Shown here: piece by piece, positions 46,929 to 57,622 of the stretch
Position numbering within the stretch: the first letter of the stretch is position 1
How the letters are laid out: the number at the start of each line of letters is the position of its first letter
Source of the DNA: Sphingobium sp. MI1205
Lineage (GTDB): Bacteria > Pseudomonadota > Alphaproteobacteria > Sphingomonadales > Sphingomonadaceae
Direction: 5' to 3'
Assembly: GCF_001563285.1 (NCBI RefSeq)
Contig: NZ_CP005188.1
Span: forward strand, 1,431,501-1,495,500
DNA length: 64,000 bases
Notes under the pieces: generated by a model
Database searches by the model: none
Told to the model about the DNA's origin: nothing
Seen by the model: the letters and a program-made list of their open reading frames with translations, nothing else
Made by a program: the position numbers and the translations under genes

Positions 46929-48128
46929 ATGCAGGCGACGACCAGGGTTGACGTAGCGGCAGCGGAAGCGTGCGGGATGGACGCGGCGCGGTTGGAAGCG
47001 CTGGCTCACGCACTGCACGACAATTATGTCGCGACAGGCAAACTTCCCCATTTGCGGTTGCTGGTCTCGCGGGACGAGCGCGTGCTGTTGTCGCATGTCA
47101 GTGGCATGAGCCGGGCGACGGGCGAGTTGCTGACGGATGACTCGCTGTTTCGGATTGCGTCGATGACGAAGCCGGTCACATCGCTCGCCTTCATGATGCT
47201 GGTCGAGCAGGGGCTTGTCGCGCTGGGCGATCCGGTGACAAATGTCCTGCCGGAATTTTCAAGGCTGCGCGTCGGGGGAGACCGGCGGCCGCTGCGCCAG
47301 CCGATGCGGATGATCGACCTGATGGGGCATATGTCCGGCCTGACATACGGTCTGCAGCGCCAGACAGCGATCGACGCGCGCTATCGCGAACTGGGTCTGG
47401 ATGAATTTCAGCAGAAGCGCAGCCCTGATGAATTTATCGAGACGCTGGCGGAGTTGCCGCTGGAGTTTTCGCCCGGCGAACGCTGGAATTATTCGGTTTC
47501 CACCGATGTGCTGGGCGTGTTGGTTGAACGGCTTAGCGGGCAGACGCTGGACGCCTTTTTCGCGGAGCGCATCTTCACCCCGCTCGGCATGCGGGATACA
47601 TTTTTCGAACTGCCCGAGGAGAAGGTGGATCGAATGACGGACGCGTGGCAGCTCGGCCTGGACGGGCGGCGATCCCTCTACGATCGCGGTGCGCGGAGCG
47701 GCTGGCGACGACGGTTGCGCTTTCGTTCGGGTGGCGGCGGGCTGATATCGACAGCGGCGGATTATCACCGGTTTGCACGGATGCTGATGCGGGGTGGCGA
47801 ACTGGATGGCGTGCGCCTTGTGAAGGGCGACACGGTCGCCGGCATGTACGCCAATCACTTGCCCGGCGGCGGAGACCTCGCTCGTCATTCGGCGTCCATG
47901 TTCAGCGAGGCGGATTATGCGGGCGTTGGATTTGGCCTGGGCGTTGCGACCGACCTGACCAGCGGCGAATATTTTTGGGGCGGCGTATTTTCGACCTTTT
48001 TCTTCGTCAACCCTCAGGAAAAGATCATCGGTTTGCTGATGACGCAGCATTTGCCTTCCAATGTCTATCCGGTGCGCCGGGAATTTCGCAAAGGCATTCG
48101 CCGGGCGATCAGCGACAGACGGTGCTGA
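46929..48128 (+). CDS. beta-lactamase-family serine hydrolase
   Basis: 399 residues from ATG 46929 with GGAGG four bases upstream; the longer frame to 46839 is unlikely. The SxxK motif is SMTK (FRIASMTKPVTSL). A second active-site Tyr-x-Asn-type motif follows (GERWNYSVSTDVLG). The C-terminal HLPSNVYPVRREF segment is typical of the class C / EstB-like esterase group. No signal peptide is obvious, so it may act in the cytoplasm as an esterase or peptidase. The role is unknown. Confidence 0.9.
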   Translation: MQATTRVDVAAAEACGMDAARLEALAHALHDNYVATGKLPHLRLLVSRDERVLLSHVSGMSRATGELLTDDSLFRIASMTKPVTSLAFMMLVEQGLVALGDPVTNVLPEFSRLRVGGDRRPLRQPMRMIDLMGHMSGLTYGLQRQTAIDARYRELGLDEFQQKRSPDEFIETLAELPLEFSPGERWNYSVSTDVLGVLVERLSGQTLDAFFAERIFTPLGMRDTFFELPEEKVDRMTDAWQLGLDGRRSLYDRGARSGWRRRLRFRSGGGGLISTAADYHRFARMLMRGGELDGVRLVKGDTVAGMYANHLPGGGDLARHSASMFSEADYAGVGFGLGVATDLTSGEYFWGGVFSTFFFVNPQEKIIGLLMTQHLPSNVYPVRREFRKGIRRAISDRRC

Positions 48129-48230
48129 TCACCTTATAAAGATTATGCTGCGCTGCAAAATTTGCTGTTGGCGAGAATGAGCGGGCTGTGCAATCATCGG
48201 GTTCGAATTCAGCCAAGGGGACCCAATGCC

Positions 48231-50696
48231 ATGAACCTCAAAGGCAACGCCACGCTTCCCAAGCCTGCGCCCCGGCAAGTCGATCCGCAGGCTCTTGCCC
48301 ATGAGATCGTCGAACGGCTGACCTATCGCCTGGGCAAGAATGCCGAGGCGGCAAAGCCCCATGACTGGCTGCATGCGGTGATCCTGTCGATCCGCGACCG
48401 GGTGATCGACGCGTGGATCGCATCCACGCAGAAAACCTATGAGGAACAGGGACGGAGGGTCTATTATCTGAGCCTGGAGTTCCTGATCGGGCGGCTGATG
48501 CGCGATGCGGCGTCCAACATGGAAATGCTGGACGATGTGCAGGCGGCGCTTAGCTCGCTGGGCGTGGACATCGACATTATCGCGGCGCTGGAGCCGGACG
48601 CTGCGCTGGGCAATGGTGGCCTGGGGCGGCTGGCGGCCTGTTTCATGGAAAGCATGGCGACGGTCGATGTGCCTGCCTATGGCTATGGCATCCGCTATGT
48701 GAACGGCATGTTCCGGCAGGAGATTTCGGACGGATGGCAGGTGGAGCTACCCGAAACCTGGCTGACGCACGGCAACCCTTGGGAATTCGAGCGGCGCGAG
48801 GCGAGCTATGAGATCGGCTTTGGCGGCCGGGTCGATCCGGCGGATGGCGATGAAGCCAGCCCTCACCAGATGCATTGGCGGCCCAGCGAACGGGTGATCG
48901 CGACGCCCTATGATACGCCGATAGCAGGCTGGCGGGGCAAGCGCGTCAACACGCTGCGGCTGTGGGAAGCGCAGCCCATCGACCCTATCCTGCTCGACCG
49001 GTTCAATGCGGGCGACCATCTGGGCGCACTGGCGGAAAGCAACCGGGCAGAGTCGCTGACGCGGGTGCTGTATCCGGCGGATAGTTCGCCGGCGGGGCAG
49101 GAACTGCGGCTGAGGCAGGAATATTTCTTCTCGTCCGCTTCGTTGCAGGACATCGTGCGGCGGCATCAGCAATATTTTGGCGACATCAGGACGCTGGCGG
49201 ACAAGGCCGCGATCCAGCTCAATGACACGCACCCCGCCGTCGCCGTGGCGGAGTTGATGCGTATATTGCTCGACGATCACGGGATCGATTTTGACGAGGC
49301 GTGGGACATCACACGGCGGACGTTCAGCTATACCAACCACACGCTGTTGCCCGAGGCATTGGAAAGCTGGCCCGTGCCGCTGTTCGAGCGGTTGCTGCCC
49401 CGGCACATGCAGATTGTCTATGCGGTGAACAGTCGCCTGCTGGGCGAAGCGCGGCGGTCGGGACATTTTGACGACAAGGCGATCGGTGCGATTTCGCTGA
49501 TCGACGAGGGGGGCGAGCGGCGGGTGCGGATGGGCAACCTGGCCTTTGCGGGATCCCATAGCGTCAACGGCGTGTCGGCGCTGCATACCGAGCTGATGAA
49601 AGAGACGGTGTTCGCCGATTTCCACCGGCTGTATCCAGCGCGGATCAACAACAAGACCAACGGCGTCACTTTCCGCCGCTGGCTGATGCAATGCAATCCC
49701 GGCCTGTTCGGATTGGTCCGTGAAGCGATTGGCGACCGGTTCATGGATGATCCCGAAGCGCTGCGCGATCTCGATCGCTTTGCCGACGACAGCGCCTTTC
49801 AGGAGAAATTCCTGGCCGTGAAACGGGCGAACAAGGTTGCGCTGGCAGACCTGCTGCGGAGCCGCGTGAATGCGCGGATCAACCCGGACGCGCTGTTCGA
49901 TATCCAGATAAAGCGCATTCACGAATATAAGCGCCAGCTGCTGAACATCATCGAGGCGGTGTCGCTCTATGATCAGATCCGTTCGCACCCGGAGCGGGAC
50001 TGGGCGCCGCGCGTCAAGCTGTTTGGGGGCAAGGCCGCGCCCAGCTATCACAACGCCAAGCTGATCATAAAGCTGGCAGGCGATGTTGCGCGAGCTGTCA
50101 ATCATGACCCGGCGGTGCAGGGCCTGCTGAAGGTGCAGTTCGTGCCTAACTACAACGTCTCTATGGCCGAGATGATGATACCTGCGGCGGACCTGTCGGA
50201 GCAGATTTCGACCGCTGGCATGGAGGCGTCGGGCACCGGCAACATGAAGTTCGCGGTCAACGGCGCGCTGACGATCGGCACGCTGGACGGCGCGAATGTC
50301 GAGATGCGCGACCATGTGGGCGACGACAATATCTTCATATTCGGCCTGACCGCGCAGGAAGTGAACGAACGGCGCGCGAGCGGCTATAATCCACGCGAGG
50401 TTATCGAGCAGAGCCGTGAGCTGGGGCAGGCGTTGCAGGCGATCGCCAGCGGTGTCTTTTCCCCCGACGATCCAGGCCGTTACCGCGACTTGATCCAGGG
50501 GCTATATGACCATGACTGGTTCATGGTGGCGGCGGATTTCGAAAGCTATTCGTCGGCGCAGCGAAATGTCGATGCGGTCTGGCGCGATCAGGCGCAATGG
50601 GCCAAACTGGCGATCCACAATGTCGCGCGGATGGGGTGGTTTTCATCGGATCGGACCATAAGGGAATATGCGACCGATATCTGGAAGGTGATGTGA
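48231..50696 (+). CDS. glgP: glycogen phosphorylase
   Basis: 821 residues from ATG 48231; in-frame sequence upstream to 48162 is intergenic. It releases glucose-1-phosphate from glycogen. Recognisable parts are RVYYLSLEFLIGRLMRDAASN, PDAALGNGGLGRLAACF, the loop IQLNDTHPAVAVAELMRILL, and the pyridoxal-phosphate lysine in EASGTGNMKFAVNGALTIG. First gene of a five-gene rightward glycogen operon. A short ORF overlaps its stop before glgB. Confidence 0.96.
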   Translation: MNLKGNATLPKPAPRQVDPQALAHEIVERLTYRLGKNAEAAKPHDWLHAVILSIRDRVIDAWIASTQKTYEEQGRRVYYLSLEFLIGRLMRDAASNMEMLDDVQAALSSLGVDIDIIAALEPDAALGNGGLGRLAACFMESMATVDVPAYGYGIRYVNGMFRQEISDGWQVELPETWLTHGNPWEFERREASYEIGFGGRVDPADGDEASPHQMHWRPSERVIATPYDTPIAGWRGKRVNTLRLWEAQPIDPILLDRFNAGDHLGALAESNRAESLTRVLYPADSSPAGQELRLRQEYFFSSASLQDIVRRHQQYFGDIRTLADKAAIQLNDTHPAVAVAELMRILLDDHGIDFDEAWDITRRTFSYTNHTLLPEALESWPVPLFERLLPRHMQIVYAVNSRLLGEARRSGHFDDKAIGAISLIDEGGERRVRMGNLAFAGSHSVNGVSALHTELMKETVFADFHRLYPARINNKTNGVTFRRWLMQCNPGLFGLVREAIGDRFMDDPEALRDLDRFADDSAFQEKFLAVKRANKVALADLLRSRVNARINPDALFDIQIKRIHEYKRQLLNIIEAVSLYDQIRSHPERDWAPRVKLFGGKAAPSYHNAKLIIKLAGDVARAVNHDPAVQGLLKVQFVPNYNVSMAEMMIPAADLSEQISTAGMEASGTGNMKFAVNGALTIGTLDGANVEMRDHVGDDNIFIFGLTAQEVNERRASGYNPREVIEQSRELGQALQAIASGVFSPDDPGRYRDLIQGLYDHDWFMVAADFESYSSAQRNVDAVWRDQAQWAKLAIHNVARMGWFSSDRTIREYATDIWKVM

Positions 50697-50715
50697 TGAC
50701 GGGCTGCATGCCCCG

Positions 50716-52875
50716 GTGCTGACGCCGGAAAAGATCGCCCGGCTGCTGGAGGGACGGGAGGACGATCCTTTCGCCACGCTGGGCGTTCATCCGGCGGACA
50801 AGGGTTTTACGGCCTGTGTGCTGCTGCCTGAAGCGGTCGATGTCACGGCATATCGGCTTGACGGTAAGCAGGTCGGCACATTGGCGCAGGTCGATGCGCG
50901 GGGGCTTTTTTGCGGCAACGTCGCGGTGAAAAAACGCCAGCCGCTGCGTTACCGCGCGACCTATGCCGACGGCGGCGAATATCAGATGATCGACCCCTAT
51001 GGCTTTGGCCCGGTGCTGGGGCCGCTGGACGATTATTATTTCGCGGAAGGGTCGCACGGGCGGCTGTTCGACAAGATGGGCGCGCATCTCATCCGGCATG
51101 AAGGCGTTGAAGGCACCCATTTCGCTGTATGGGCGCCCAATGCCAAACGTGTGTCGGTGGTCGGCGACTTCAACCGATGGGATGGACGTCGGGGCCTGAT
51201 GCGGCGGCGGCAGGATGCGGGCGTGTGGGAGATATTCCTGCCCGAGGTTGGGCCGGGGAGCCCATATAAGTTCGAGATCATGGGCGCGGACGGCGCGCTG
51301 TTGCCGTTGAAGGCAGATCCTTTCGCTTTCCGGTCGGAATTGCGCCCATCCACGGCCTCGATCGTGGCGGACCATCCCGGTCATGTCTGGGGTGATGAAC
51401 GGCACCGCGGCTATTGGGCGAAGGTCGATCCGCGCCGCGAGGCCATTTCAATCTATGAGGTTCATGCCGGGTCCTGGCAGAAAGACGGGCACGGGAATTT
51501 CCTGAGCTGGGACGAATTGGCGAACCGCCTGATCCCCTATGTGGTGGGGATGGGCTTTACCCATATCGAGTTCCTGCCGGTCAGCGAATATCCCTATGAT
51601 CCAAGCTGGGGGTATCAGACGACCGGCCTCTATGCCCCGACAGCACGGTTCGGCGAGCCTGACGGCTTCGCCCGCTTCGTGGATGGCGCCCATCGTGCGG
51701 GAGTGGGCGTGATACTCGATTGGGTGCCTGCGCATTTCCCGACCGATGCGCATGGGCTGGCGCGCTTCGATGGCACGGCGCTCTATGAGCATGAAGACCC
51801 GCGCAAGGGCTTTCATCCCGACTGGAACACCGCGATCTACAATTTCGGGCGGCGGGAGGTTGCCCAGTTTCTGATCAACAATGCGCTGTTCTGGGCCGAG
51901 CGTTATCATGTCGACGGACTGCGGGTGGATGCGGTCGCGTCGATGCTGTACCTCGACTATTCGCGCAAGGCAGGCGAGTGGATCCCCAACGCGCAGGGCG
52001 GCCGAGAGAATGTCGAAGCGGTCGATTTCATCCAGCAGATGAACAAGGCGCTATATGGCACCCATCGCGGCGTCATGACGATTGCCGAGGAATCGACCAG
52101 CTGGCCGAAGGTGTCGCACCCGGTGCATGAAGGCGGCCTGGGATTCGGGTTCAAATGGAATATGGGTTTCATGCACGACACGCTACGCTATCTGGCGCGC
52201 GATCCGGTGCATCGCGGCCACCATCATGACGACATCACTTTCGGCCTGCTCTACGCCTTTACCGAGAATTTCGTCCTGCCGCTGAGCCATGACGAAGTGG
52301 TGCATGGCAAGGGATCGTTGCTGCACAAGATGGCGGGGGATGACTGGCAGAAGTTCGCCACGCTGCGCGCCTATTATGCGATGATGTGGGGATATCCCGG
52401 CAAGAAGCTGCTGTTCATGGGGCAGGAATTTGCCCAGCGCCAGGAATGGAGCGAGGCGCGGGCGCTGGACTGGCATCTGCTGGAGCATGGTCCGCATCAG
52501 GGGGTGCAGCATCTGGTGAGCGACCTCAACCGGCTCTACCGGTCCCGCCCCGCACTGCACGCGCGCGACTGCGAGGCGGACGGATTTGAATGGGTGCTGG
52601 TGGATGCGGCTGCGGATTCCGTTTTCGCATGGGCGCGGCGAGCGCCGGGTGAAGCGCCGATCGTCGTCATCAGCCATTATACGCCGATACTGCGGCAGAA
52701 TTACCGCATCCGCCTGCCCGCTGCCGGACGGTGGCGCGAGATCATGAATAGCGATTCTGCGGATTATGACGGCAGCGGTGCGGGAAATCTGGGTTCCGTT
52801 TTCGCGGATGATGATGGGTGGGCAGAGATTGTCATTCCGCCGTTGGCAACCCTGATGCTGGAACTGGATTATTGA
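50716..52875 (+). CDS. glgB: 1,4-alpha-glucan branching enzyme
   Basis: 719 residues from GTG 50716. It makes alpha-1,6 branches in glycogen. A carbohydrate-binding N-terminal region ([39 protein letters not shown]) precedes the GH13 barrel with [18 protein letters not shown] (nucleophile Asp), the acid Glu in [13 protein letters not shown], and [15 protein letters not shown]. Second in the operon, 19 bp after glgP. The start lacks a clear ribosome site; a nested ATG-led octapeptide overlapping the glgP stop may couple translation. Confidence 0.96.
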   Translation: MLTPEKIARLLEGREDDPFATLGVHPADKGFTACVLLPEAVDVTAYRLDGKQVGTLAQVDARGLFCGNVAVKKRQPLRYRATYADGGEYQMIDPYGFGPVLGPLDDYYFAEGSHGRLFDKMGAHLIRHEGVEGTHFAVWAPNAKRVSVVGDFNRWDGRRGLMRRRQDAGVWEIFLPEVGPGSPYKFEIMGADGALLPLKADPFAFRSELRPSTASIVADHPGHVWGDERHRGYWAKVDPRREAISIYEVHAGSWQKDGHGNFLSWDELANRLIPYVVGMGFTHIEFLPVSEYPYDPSWGYQTTGLYAPTARFGEPDGFARFVDGAHRAGVGVILDWVPAHFPTDAHGLARFDGTALYEHEDPRKGFHPDWNTAIYNFGRREVAQFLINNALFWAERYHVDGLRVDAVASMLYLDYSRKAGEWIPNAQGGRENVEAVDFIQQMNKALYGTHRGVMTIAEESTSWPKVSHPVHEGGLGFGFKWNMGFMHDTLRYLARDPVHRGHHHDDITFGLLYAFTENFVLPLSHDEVVHGKGSLLHKMAGDDWQKFATLRAYYAMMWGYPGKKLLFMGQEFAQRQEWSEARALDWHLLEHGPHQGVQHLVSDLNRLYRSRPALHARDCEADGFEWVLVDAAADSVFAWARRAPGEAPIVVISHYTPILRQNYRIRLPAAGRWREIMNSDSADYDGSGAGNLGSVFADDDGWAEIVIPPLATLMLELDY

Positions 52876-52924
52876 AACTGACGAACGCGCGAAGGCGGTC
52901 GCGAGCATGAAGGAGAGCAGCTCT

Positions 52925-54184
52925 ATGCAACCGAGACATCAGCCGATCGCTCGTGACGCCATGGCCTATGTCCTGGCAGGCGGGCGTGGCAGCCGCCTTG
53001 CCGAGCTGACCGACCGGCGCGCCAAGCCCGCCGTGCACTTCGGCGGCAAGGCGCGGATTATCGACTTCGCCCTGTCCAACGCGCTCAACAGCGGCATCCG
53101 CCGCATGGGCGTGGCGACGCAGTACAAGGCGCATTCGTTGATCCGGCATTTGCAGCGCGGGTGGAATTTCCTGCGGCCGGAGCGGAATGAGAGCTTCGAC
53201 ATCCTGCCGGCCAGCCAGCGCGTTTCGGAAAGCCAATGGTATGAAGGCACGGCCGACGCCGTGTTCCAGAACATCGATATCATCGAAAGCTATGCGCCCG
53301 AATATATGGTCATCCTGGCGGGCGATCATGTGTACAAGATGGATTATGAGCTGATGCTTCAGCAGCATGTCGACAGTGGCGCTGACGTCACGGTCGGATG
53401 CCTGGAGGTGCCGTTGCGGGACGCAACCGGCTTTGGCGTCATGCATGTCGACGAACAGGACGTCATTACCGCCTTTGTCGAAAAGCCCAAGAAGCCGCCC
53501 AGCATCCCCGGCAATCCGGGCGTGGCGCTGGCGTCGATGGGTATTTATGTATTCCGCACCCGTTTTCTGATCGAGGAATTGCGGCGGGACGCCGACGATC
53601 CGAACAGCGGGCGCGATTTTGGCGGCGATATCATTCCGCATATCGTGAAACATGGAAAGGCGGTCGCGCACCGCTTTTCGAGCAGTTGCGTCCGCGCCGA
53701 AAGCGAGCCTGTGCCCTATTGGCGCGATGTGGGAACGCTGGACGCTTATTGGCAGGCGAATATCGACCTGACCGAAGTGGTGCCGTCACTGGACCTGTAC
53801 GACCGAAACTGGCCGCTATGGACCTATTCCGAAGTCACGCCGCCCGCCAAGTTCGTTCATAATGAAGAGGGTCGGCGCGGGTCTGCGACGTCTTCGCTGA
53901 TCGCGGGCGGGTGCATCGTGTCCGGGTCGGCGCTGCACCGCAGCCTGCTGTTTTCCGGTGTGCGTACGCATAGTTTCTCGTCCATAACGGAAAGCATCAT
54001 CATGCCTGATTGCGTCATCGGGCGGGGCGCGCGGCTGCATAAATGCGTGCTGGATTCCGAAGTGGTGATCCCGCCGGGACTCGTCGTAGGCGAAGACCCG
54101 GATCATGACGCACTGCGGTTTCGCCGGACGGACAGCGGCGTGTGCCTGATAACGCAATATATGATCGACCGGCTGGCGGGCTGA
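52925..54184 (+). CDS. glgC: glucose-1-phosphate adenylyltransferase
   Basis: Makes ADP-glucose, the glycosyl donor for glycogen, and is the regulated step of the pathway. 419 residues from ATG 52925, which has AGGAG nine bases upstream (an in-frame ATG at 52907 lies before the site). The nucleotide motif [28 protein letters not shown] is at the N-terminus (its first part shown), then [18 protein letters not shown] and [12 protein letters not shown]. The C-terminal left-handed beta-helix follows. Third in the operon. Confidence 0.96.
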   Translation: MQPRHQPIARDAMAYVLAGGRGSRLAELTDRRAKPAVHFGGKARIIDFALSNALNSGIRRMGVATQYKAHSLIRHLQRGWNFLRPERNESFDILPASQRVSESQWYEGTADAVFQNIDIIESYAPEYMVILAGDHVYKMDYELMLQQHVDSGADVTVGCLEVPLRDATGFGVMHVDEQDVITAFVEKPKKPPSIPGNPGVALASMGIYVFRTRFLIEELRRDADDPNSGRDFGGDIIPHIVKHGKAVAHRFSSSCVRAESEPVPYWRDVGTLDAYWQANIDLTEVVPSLDLYDRNWPLWTYSEVTPPAKFVHNEEGRRGSATSSLIAGGCIVSGSALHRSLLFSGVRTHSFSSITESIIMPDCVIGRGARLHKCVLDSEVVIPPGLVVGEDPDHDALRFRRTDSGVCLITQYMIDRLAG

Positions 54185-54202
54185 CGGGAGTTGAGCAAGA
54201 CA

Positions 54203-55651
54203 GTGTCGATGCAAGTGCTTTCGGTCGCTTCCGAAATCTATCCGTTGATCAAGACAGGCGGGCTGGCCGATGTGACGGGCGCGTTGCCGGCCGCGCTGGC
54301 GGAACATGGCATCGCCGTGCGGACTCTTGTGCCGGGCTATCCCTCCCTGCTTTCGCGGCTGGGCAAGGTAAAGGCGGTGCGACGCTATGATGCGCTGTTC
54401 GGGGCGACCGCGTCAGTGTTGGCGGCGAAGGTCGGGGAACTGGACCTGCTGGTGCTCGACGCGCCCGAATTTTTCAATCGGGAAGGCGGGCCCTATGGCG
54501 ACCTGACCGGGACCGACTGGAACGATAACTGGCGCCGTTTCGCCGCGCTATCGCAGGTTGGGGCGGATATCGCCGCTGACGGGATCAAGGGTTGGCGGCC
54601 CCGGCTGGTGCATGCCCATGACTGGCAGGCGGCGATGACGGCGGCTTATATGCGCTTTGGTCCCGCGCACACGGTGCCCAAGGTCGTGACGATCCACAAC
54701 CTCGCCTTTCAGGGGAGGTTCGGGGCGGATGTGTTTGCCGGGCTGGGGATGCCGCCAGAGGCGTGGGGGGTCGATGGGGTCGAATATTATGGCGGCATCG
54801 GCTATCTGAAGGCCGGGCTGGTGTCGGCGGAAGCTATCACGACGGTCAGCCCAACCTATGCCGAGGAAATCCGATCGCCAGCGCAGGGCATGGGACTGGA
54901 CGGGCTGATCAACGGCCGGGCCGACCGGCTGCATGGCATATTGAATGGTGTCGATACCGCGATCTGGGACCCGACAGCTGACGGCCTGATCGCGCGGCAT
55001 TTTTCCGCGCGCGCCCTCGCCGGGCGGACGGCCAACCGGCGGGCGCTGGAAAAGCATTTCGGATTGGATCAGGACAATGCGCCGCTGTTCATCATCGTCA
55101 GCCGCCTGACATGGCAAAAGGGCATGGATCTGGTCGCCCAAGCTATCGATCATCTGGTGGGATTGGGCGGCAAGCTCGCGGTGCTGGGAGCGGGCGATCA
55201 TCCGCTGGAGGGCGCTTTCCTGGCGGCGGCGGACCGGCATCGCGGGCGGGTGGGTGCGCATATCGGCTATGACGAGCCTTTGTCGCACCTGATGCAGGCG
55301 GGCGGTGACGCGATCCTGATCCCATCCCGCTTCGAGCCATGCGGGCTGACGCAGCTCTACGGCCTGCGCTATGGCTGCGTGCCCGTAGTCGCGCGTGCGG
55401 GCGGGTTGGCCGACACTGTGATCGACGCCAATGAGGCTGCGGTGGGCGCGGGCGCGGCGACGGGTGTCGTCTTTGCTCCGTCCGACGCGTTGGCGCTGCA
55501 CGGGGCGATCGCGCGGACAATCCGGCTGCACGGCGACAAGGGGCAGTGGCAGGCGATGCAGCGGGCAGGGATGCGCGCCGATTTTTCCTGGAGCCACAGC
55601 GCAGCGCGCTATGCGGCGCTGTTCCGGTCGCTCATTCAGGGCGCGGCGTGA
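54203..55651 (+). CDS. glgA: glycogen synthase (ADP-glucose type)
   Basis: Extends alpha-1,4-glucan from ADP-glucose. 482 residues from GTG 54203. The in-frame TTG at 54191 directly abuts the GGGAG site and cannot be used; ATG 54209 is an equally possible start. The KTGG(L) ADP-glucose loop is in EIYPLIKTGGLADVTGALP (about residues 10-28), HAHDWQAAM is present, and the GT5 C-terminal domain shows PSRFEPCGLTQLYGLRYG. The stop overlaps glgX by four bases (GTGA). Confidence 0.95.
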   Translation: MSMQVLSVASEIYPLIKTGGLADVTGALPAALAEHGIAVRTLVPGYPSLLSRLGKVKAVRRYDALFGATASVLAAKVGELDLLVLDAPEFFNREGGPYGDLTGTDWNDNWRRFAALSQVGADIAADGIKGWRPRLVHAHDWQAAMTAAYMRFGPAHTVPKVVTIHNLAFQGRFGADVFAGLGMPPEAWGVDGVEYYGGIGYLKAGLVSAEAITTVSPTYAEEIRSPAQGMGLDGLINGRADRLHGILNGVDTAIWDPTADGLIARHFSARALAGRTANRRALEKHFGLDQDNAPLFIIVSRLTWQKGMDLVAQAIDHLVGLGGKLAVLGAGDHPLEGAFLAAADRHRGRVGAHIGYDEPLSHLMQAGGDAILIPSRFEPCGLTQLYGLRYGCVPVVARAGGLADTVIDANEAAVGAGAATGVVFAPSDALALHGAIARTIRLHGDKGQWQAMQRAGMRADFSWSHSAARYAALFRSLIQGAA

Positions 55652-57531
55652 CGGCGCTTGGAGCCGAGATAGGCTGGAATAGCGCGCGGTTCCGCGTCCG
55701 CGCGCCCGACGCTACGCAGCTCTGGCTTTGTCTTTTCGACGCTGGCGATAGCGAAACGCGCCTTCCCATGGCGCGCGATGAAGAGGGTTGTTGGACGCTT
55801 GAAGTCCCGGGGTTGAGCGAGGGGGCACGCTACGGATTGCGGGCCGACGGCCCTTATGAACCGGCGGCTGGGCTATGGTTTGATCCTGCAAAACTGTTGC
55901 TGGACCCCTATGCGCGCGCGATTGACCGGCCGTTCGTCTATGATCCGCTGCTGGCTGCGCCCAGGGGAGATGGCGTGGATACGGCGGCGATGATGCCCAA
56001 GGGCGTGGCCGCGAAGCCCTTGCCGCCTTGCCCCTCCGCGCCGCCATTGTTCAGGCGCGGCGGATTGATCTACGAATTGCAGGTGCGCGGCTTTACGATG
56101 TTGCACCCCGATGTGCCTGAGGCGCAGCGCGGGACGATTGCGGCGCTTGGACATCCGGCGATCATCGACCATCTGCGGCGGCTGAATGTCAGCGCGGTTG
56201 AATTGATGCCGATCACCGCATGGCTCGATGAGCGGCATCTGGGGCCGCTGGGGCTGCGCAACGCCTGGGGATACAATCCGGTCAGCTGGTTTGCATTGGA
56301 CCCGCGCATCGCGCCCGGCGGCATGACCGAGTTGCGAGAAGCCGTGCAGGCGTTGCACGCGGCGGGCATCGGCGTGATCCTGGACATGGTCTATAATCAT
56401 AACGGCGAAAGCGATGCGCTGGGGCCGACATTGTCGCTTCGTGGGCTGGATGCGCGAGGAGCGTTCCGGCATGACGCTGATGGGCGGCTGATCAACGATA
56501 CGGGCACCGGCAACAGCATCGATTGCAATCATCCAGCGATGCAGGATTTGATCCTGGCGTCGCTGCGGCATTTCGTGACGCAAGCGGGCGTCGATGGATT
56601 CCGGTTCGATCTGGCGCCGGCGCTGGGGCGCTTGCCGCATGGGTTCGACCCGGACGCGCCCTTGTTGCGGGCGATGCGCGACGATCCGGTGCTGAACGAT
56701 CGGGTGCTGATCGCCGAGCCTTGGGACATTGGTCCGGGCGGCTATCAGCTTGGTCGATTTGGACCGCCATGGATCGAATGGAACGACCGCTATCGCGATG
56801 ATGTGCGGCGGTTCTGGCGCGGGGATGCTGGCATGCTCGGCGCATTCGCAACGCGCCTGGCGGGATCATCGGACTTTTTCGGCGGGGCGCGGAGCAGCCG
56901 GACGGTTAATTTCATCGCGGCGCATGACGGCTTTACGCTGGCCGACCTGACCGCATACGAACATCGGCATAACGAAGCGAATGGCGAGCAGAACCGCGAC
57001 GGCCATGGTGAGAATTTCAGTTGGAATAACGGGGTTGAAGGGGGAAGTGATGACCCCGCCGTTGCTGAAGCCCGCCTGCGAGACGTCAAGGCGCTTCTCT
57101 CCACCCTGTTCTGCTCACGCGGGACCATCATGTTGACCGCCGGGGACGAATTTGGGCGCAGTCAGCAGGGTAACAACAACGCCTATGCGCAGGATAATGC
57201 GATAGGATGGGTCGATTGGACGGCGCGCGATCCAGCCATTGAAGCGCATAGCTTTGAAATGGCGGCGTTGCGTGCGGATCGGGCTGAGTTGGGCGATCCG
57301 TCGTTACTGACGGATGAGGATGTGGAGTGGTTGGATGAGAATGGGCAACCACTGACTTCCGCGCAATGGGAGGATGCCGGGCGCAGGCGCATGACGATAC
57401 GCTATCGCAAGTCCGGCTTCTTCCTGTGCATCAATGGCGTGGATGAGGGCTGCATTTTCCGGGTTGCGGGACAGGATGTGCAGGTGGGGCCTCGGTCGAT
57501 TACGCAGGGTGGTGTTGAAGTCCTGAACTGA
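55648..57531 (+). CDS. glgX: glycogen debranching enzyme
   Basis: 627 residues from GTG 55648, overlapping the glgA stop. It cleaves alpha-1,6 limit branches left by GlgP. N-terminal carbohydrate-binding region (IGWNSARFRVRAPDATQLWL), then a GH13 isoamylase domain: DMVYNHNGESD, catalytic Asp in DGFRFDLAPALGRLP, and catalytic Glu in VLIAEPWDIGPGGYQLG. NFIAAHDGFTLADLTAYEH is also typical. Last gene of the glg operon; it is about 30-80 residues shorter than enterobacterial GlgX. Confidence 0.94.
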   Translation: MTALGAEIGWNSARFRVRAPDATQLWLCLFDAGDSETRLPMARDEEGCWTLEVPGLSEGARYGLRADGPYEPAAGLWFDPAKLLLDPYARAIDRPFVYDPLLAAPRGDGVDTAAMMPKGVAAKPLPPCPSAPPLFRRGGLIYELQVRGFTMLHPDVPEAQRGTIAALGHPAIIDHLRRLNVSAVELMPITAWLDERHLGPLGLRNAWGYNPVSWFALDPRIAPGGMTELREAVQALHAAGIGVILDMVYNHNGESDALGPTLSLRGLDARGAFRHDADGRLINDTGTGNSIDCNHPAMQDLILASLRHFVTQAGVDGFRFDLAPALGRLPHGFDPDAPLLRAMRDDPVLNDRVLIAEPWDIGPGGYQLGRFGPPWIEWNDRYRDDVRRFWRGDAGMLGAFATRLAGSSDFFGGARSSRTVNFIAAHDGFTLADLTAYEHRHNEANGEQNRDGHGENFSWNNGVEGGSDDPAVAEARLRDVKALLSTLFCSRGTIMLTAGDEFGRSQQGNNNAYAQDNAIGWVDWTARDPAIEAHSFEMAALRADRAELGDPSLLTDEDVEWLDENGQPLTSAQWEDAGRRRMTIRYRKSGFFLCINGVDEGCIFRVAGQDVQVGPRSITQGGVEVLN

Positions 57532-57622
57532 CCGGTCCCGATATTTGCATATCGGCGCAATTTGCTGAAAAGGGCTCTCGGAGCCGCTCCCAAGGCGCGA
57601 CTATTGAAACAGGAGAGCATGT

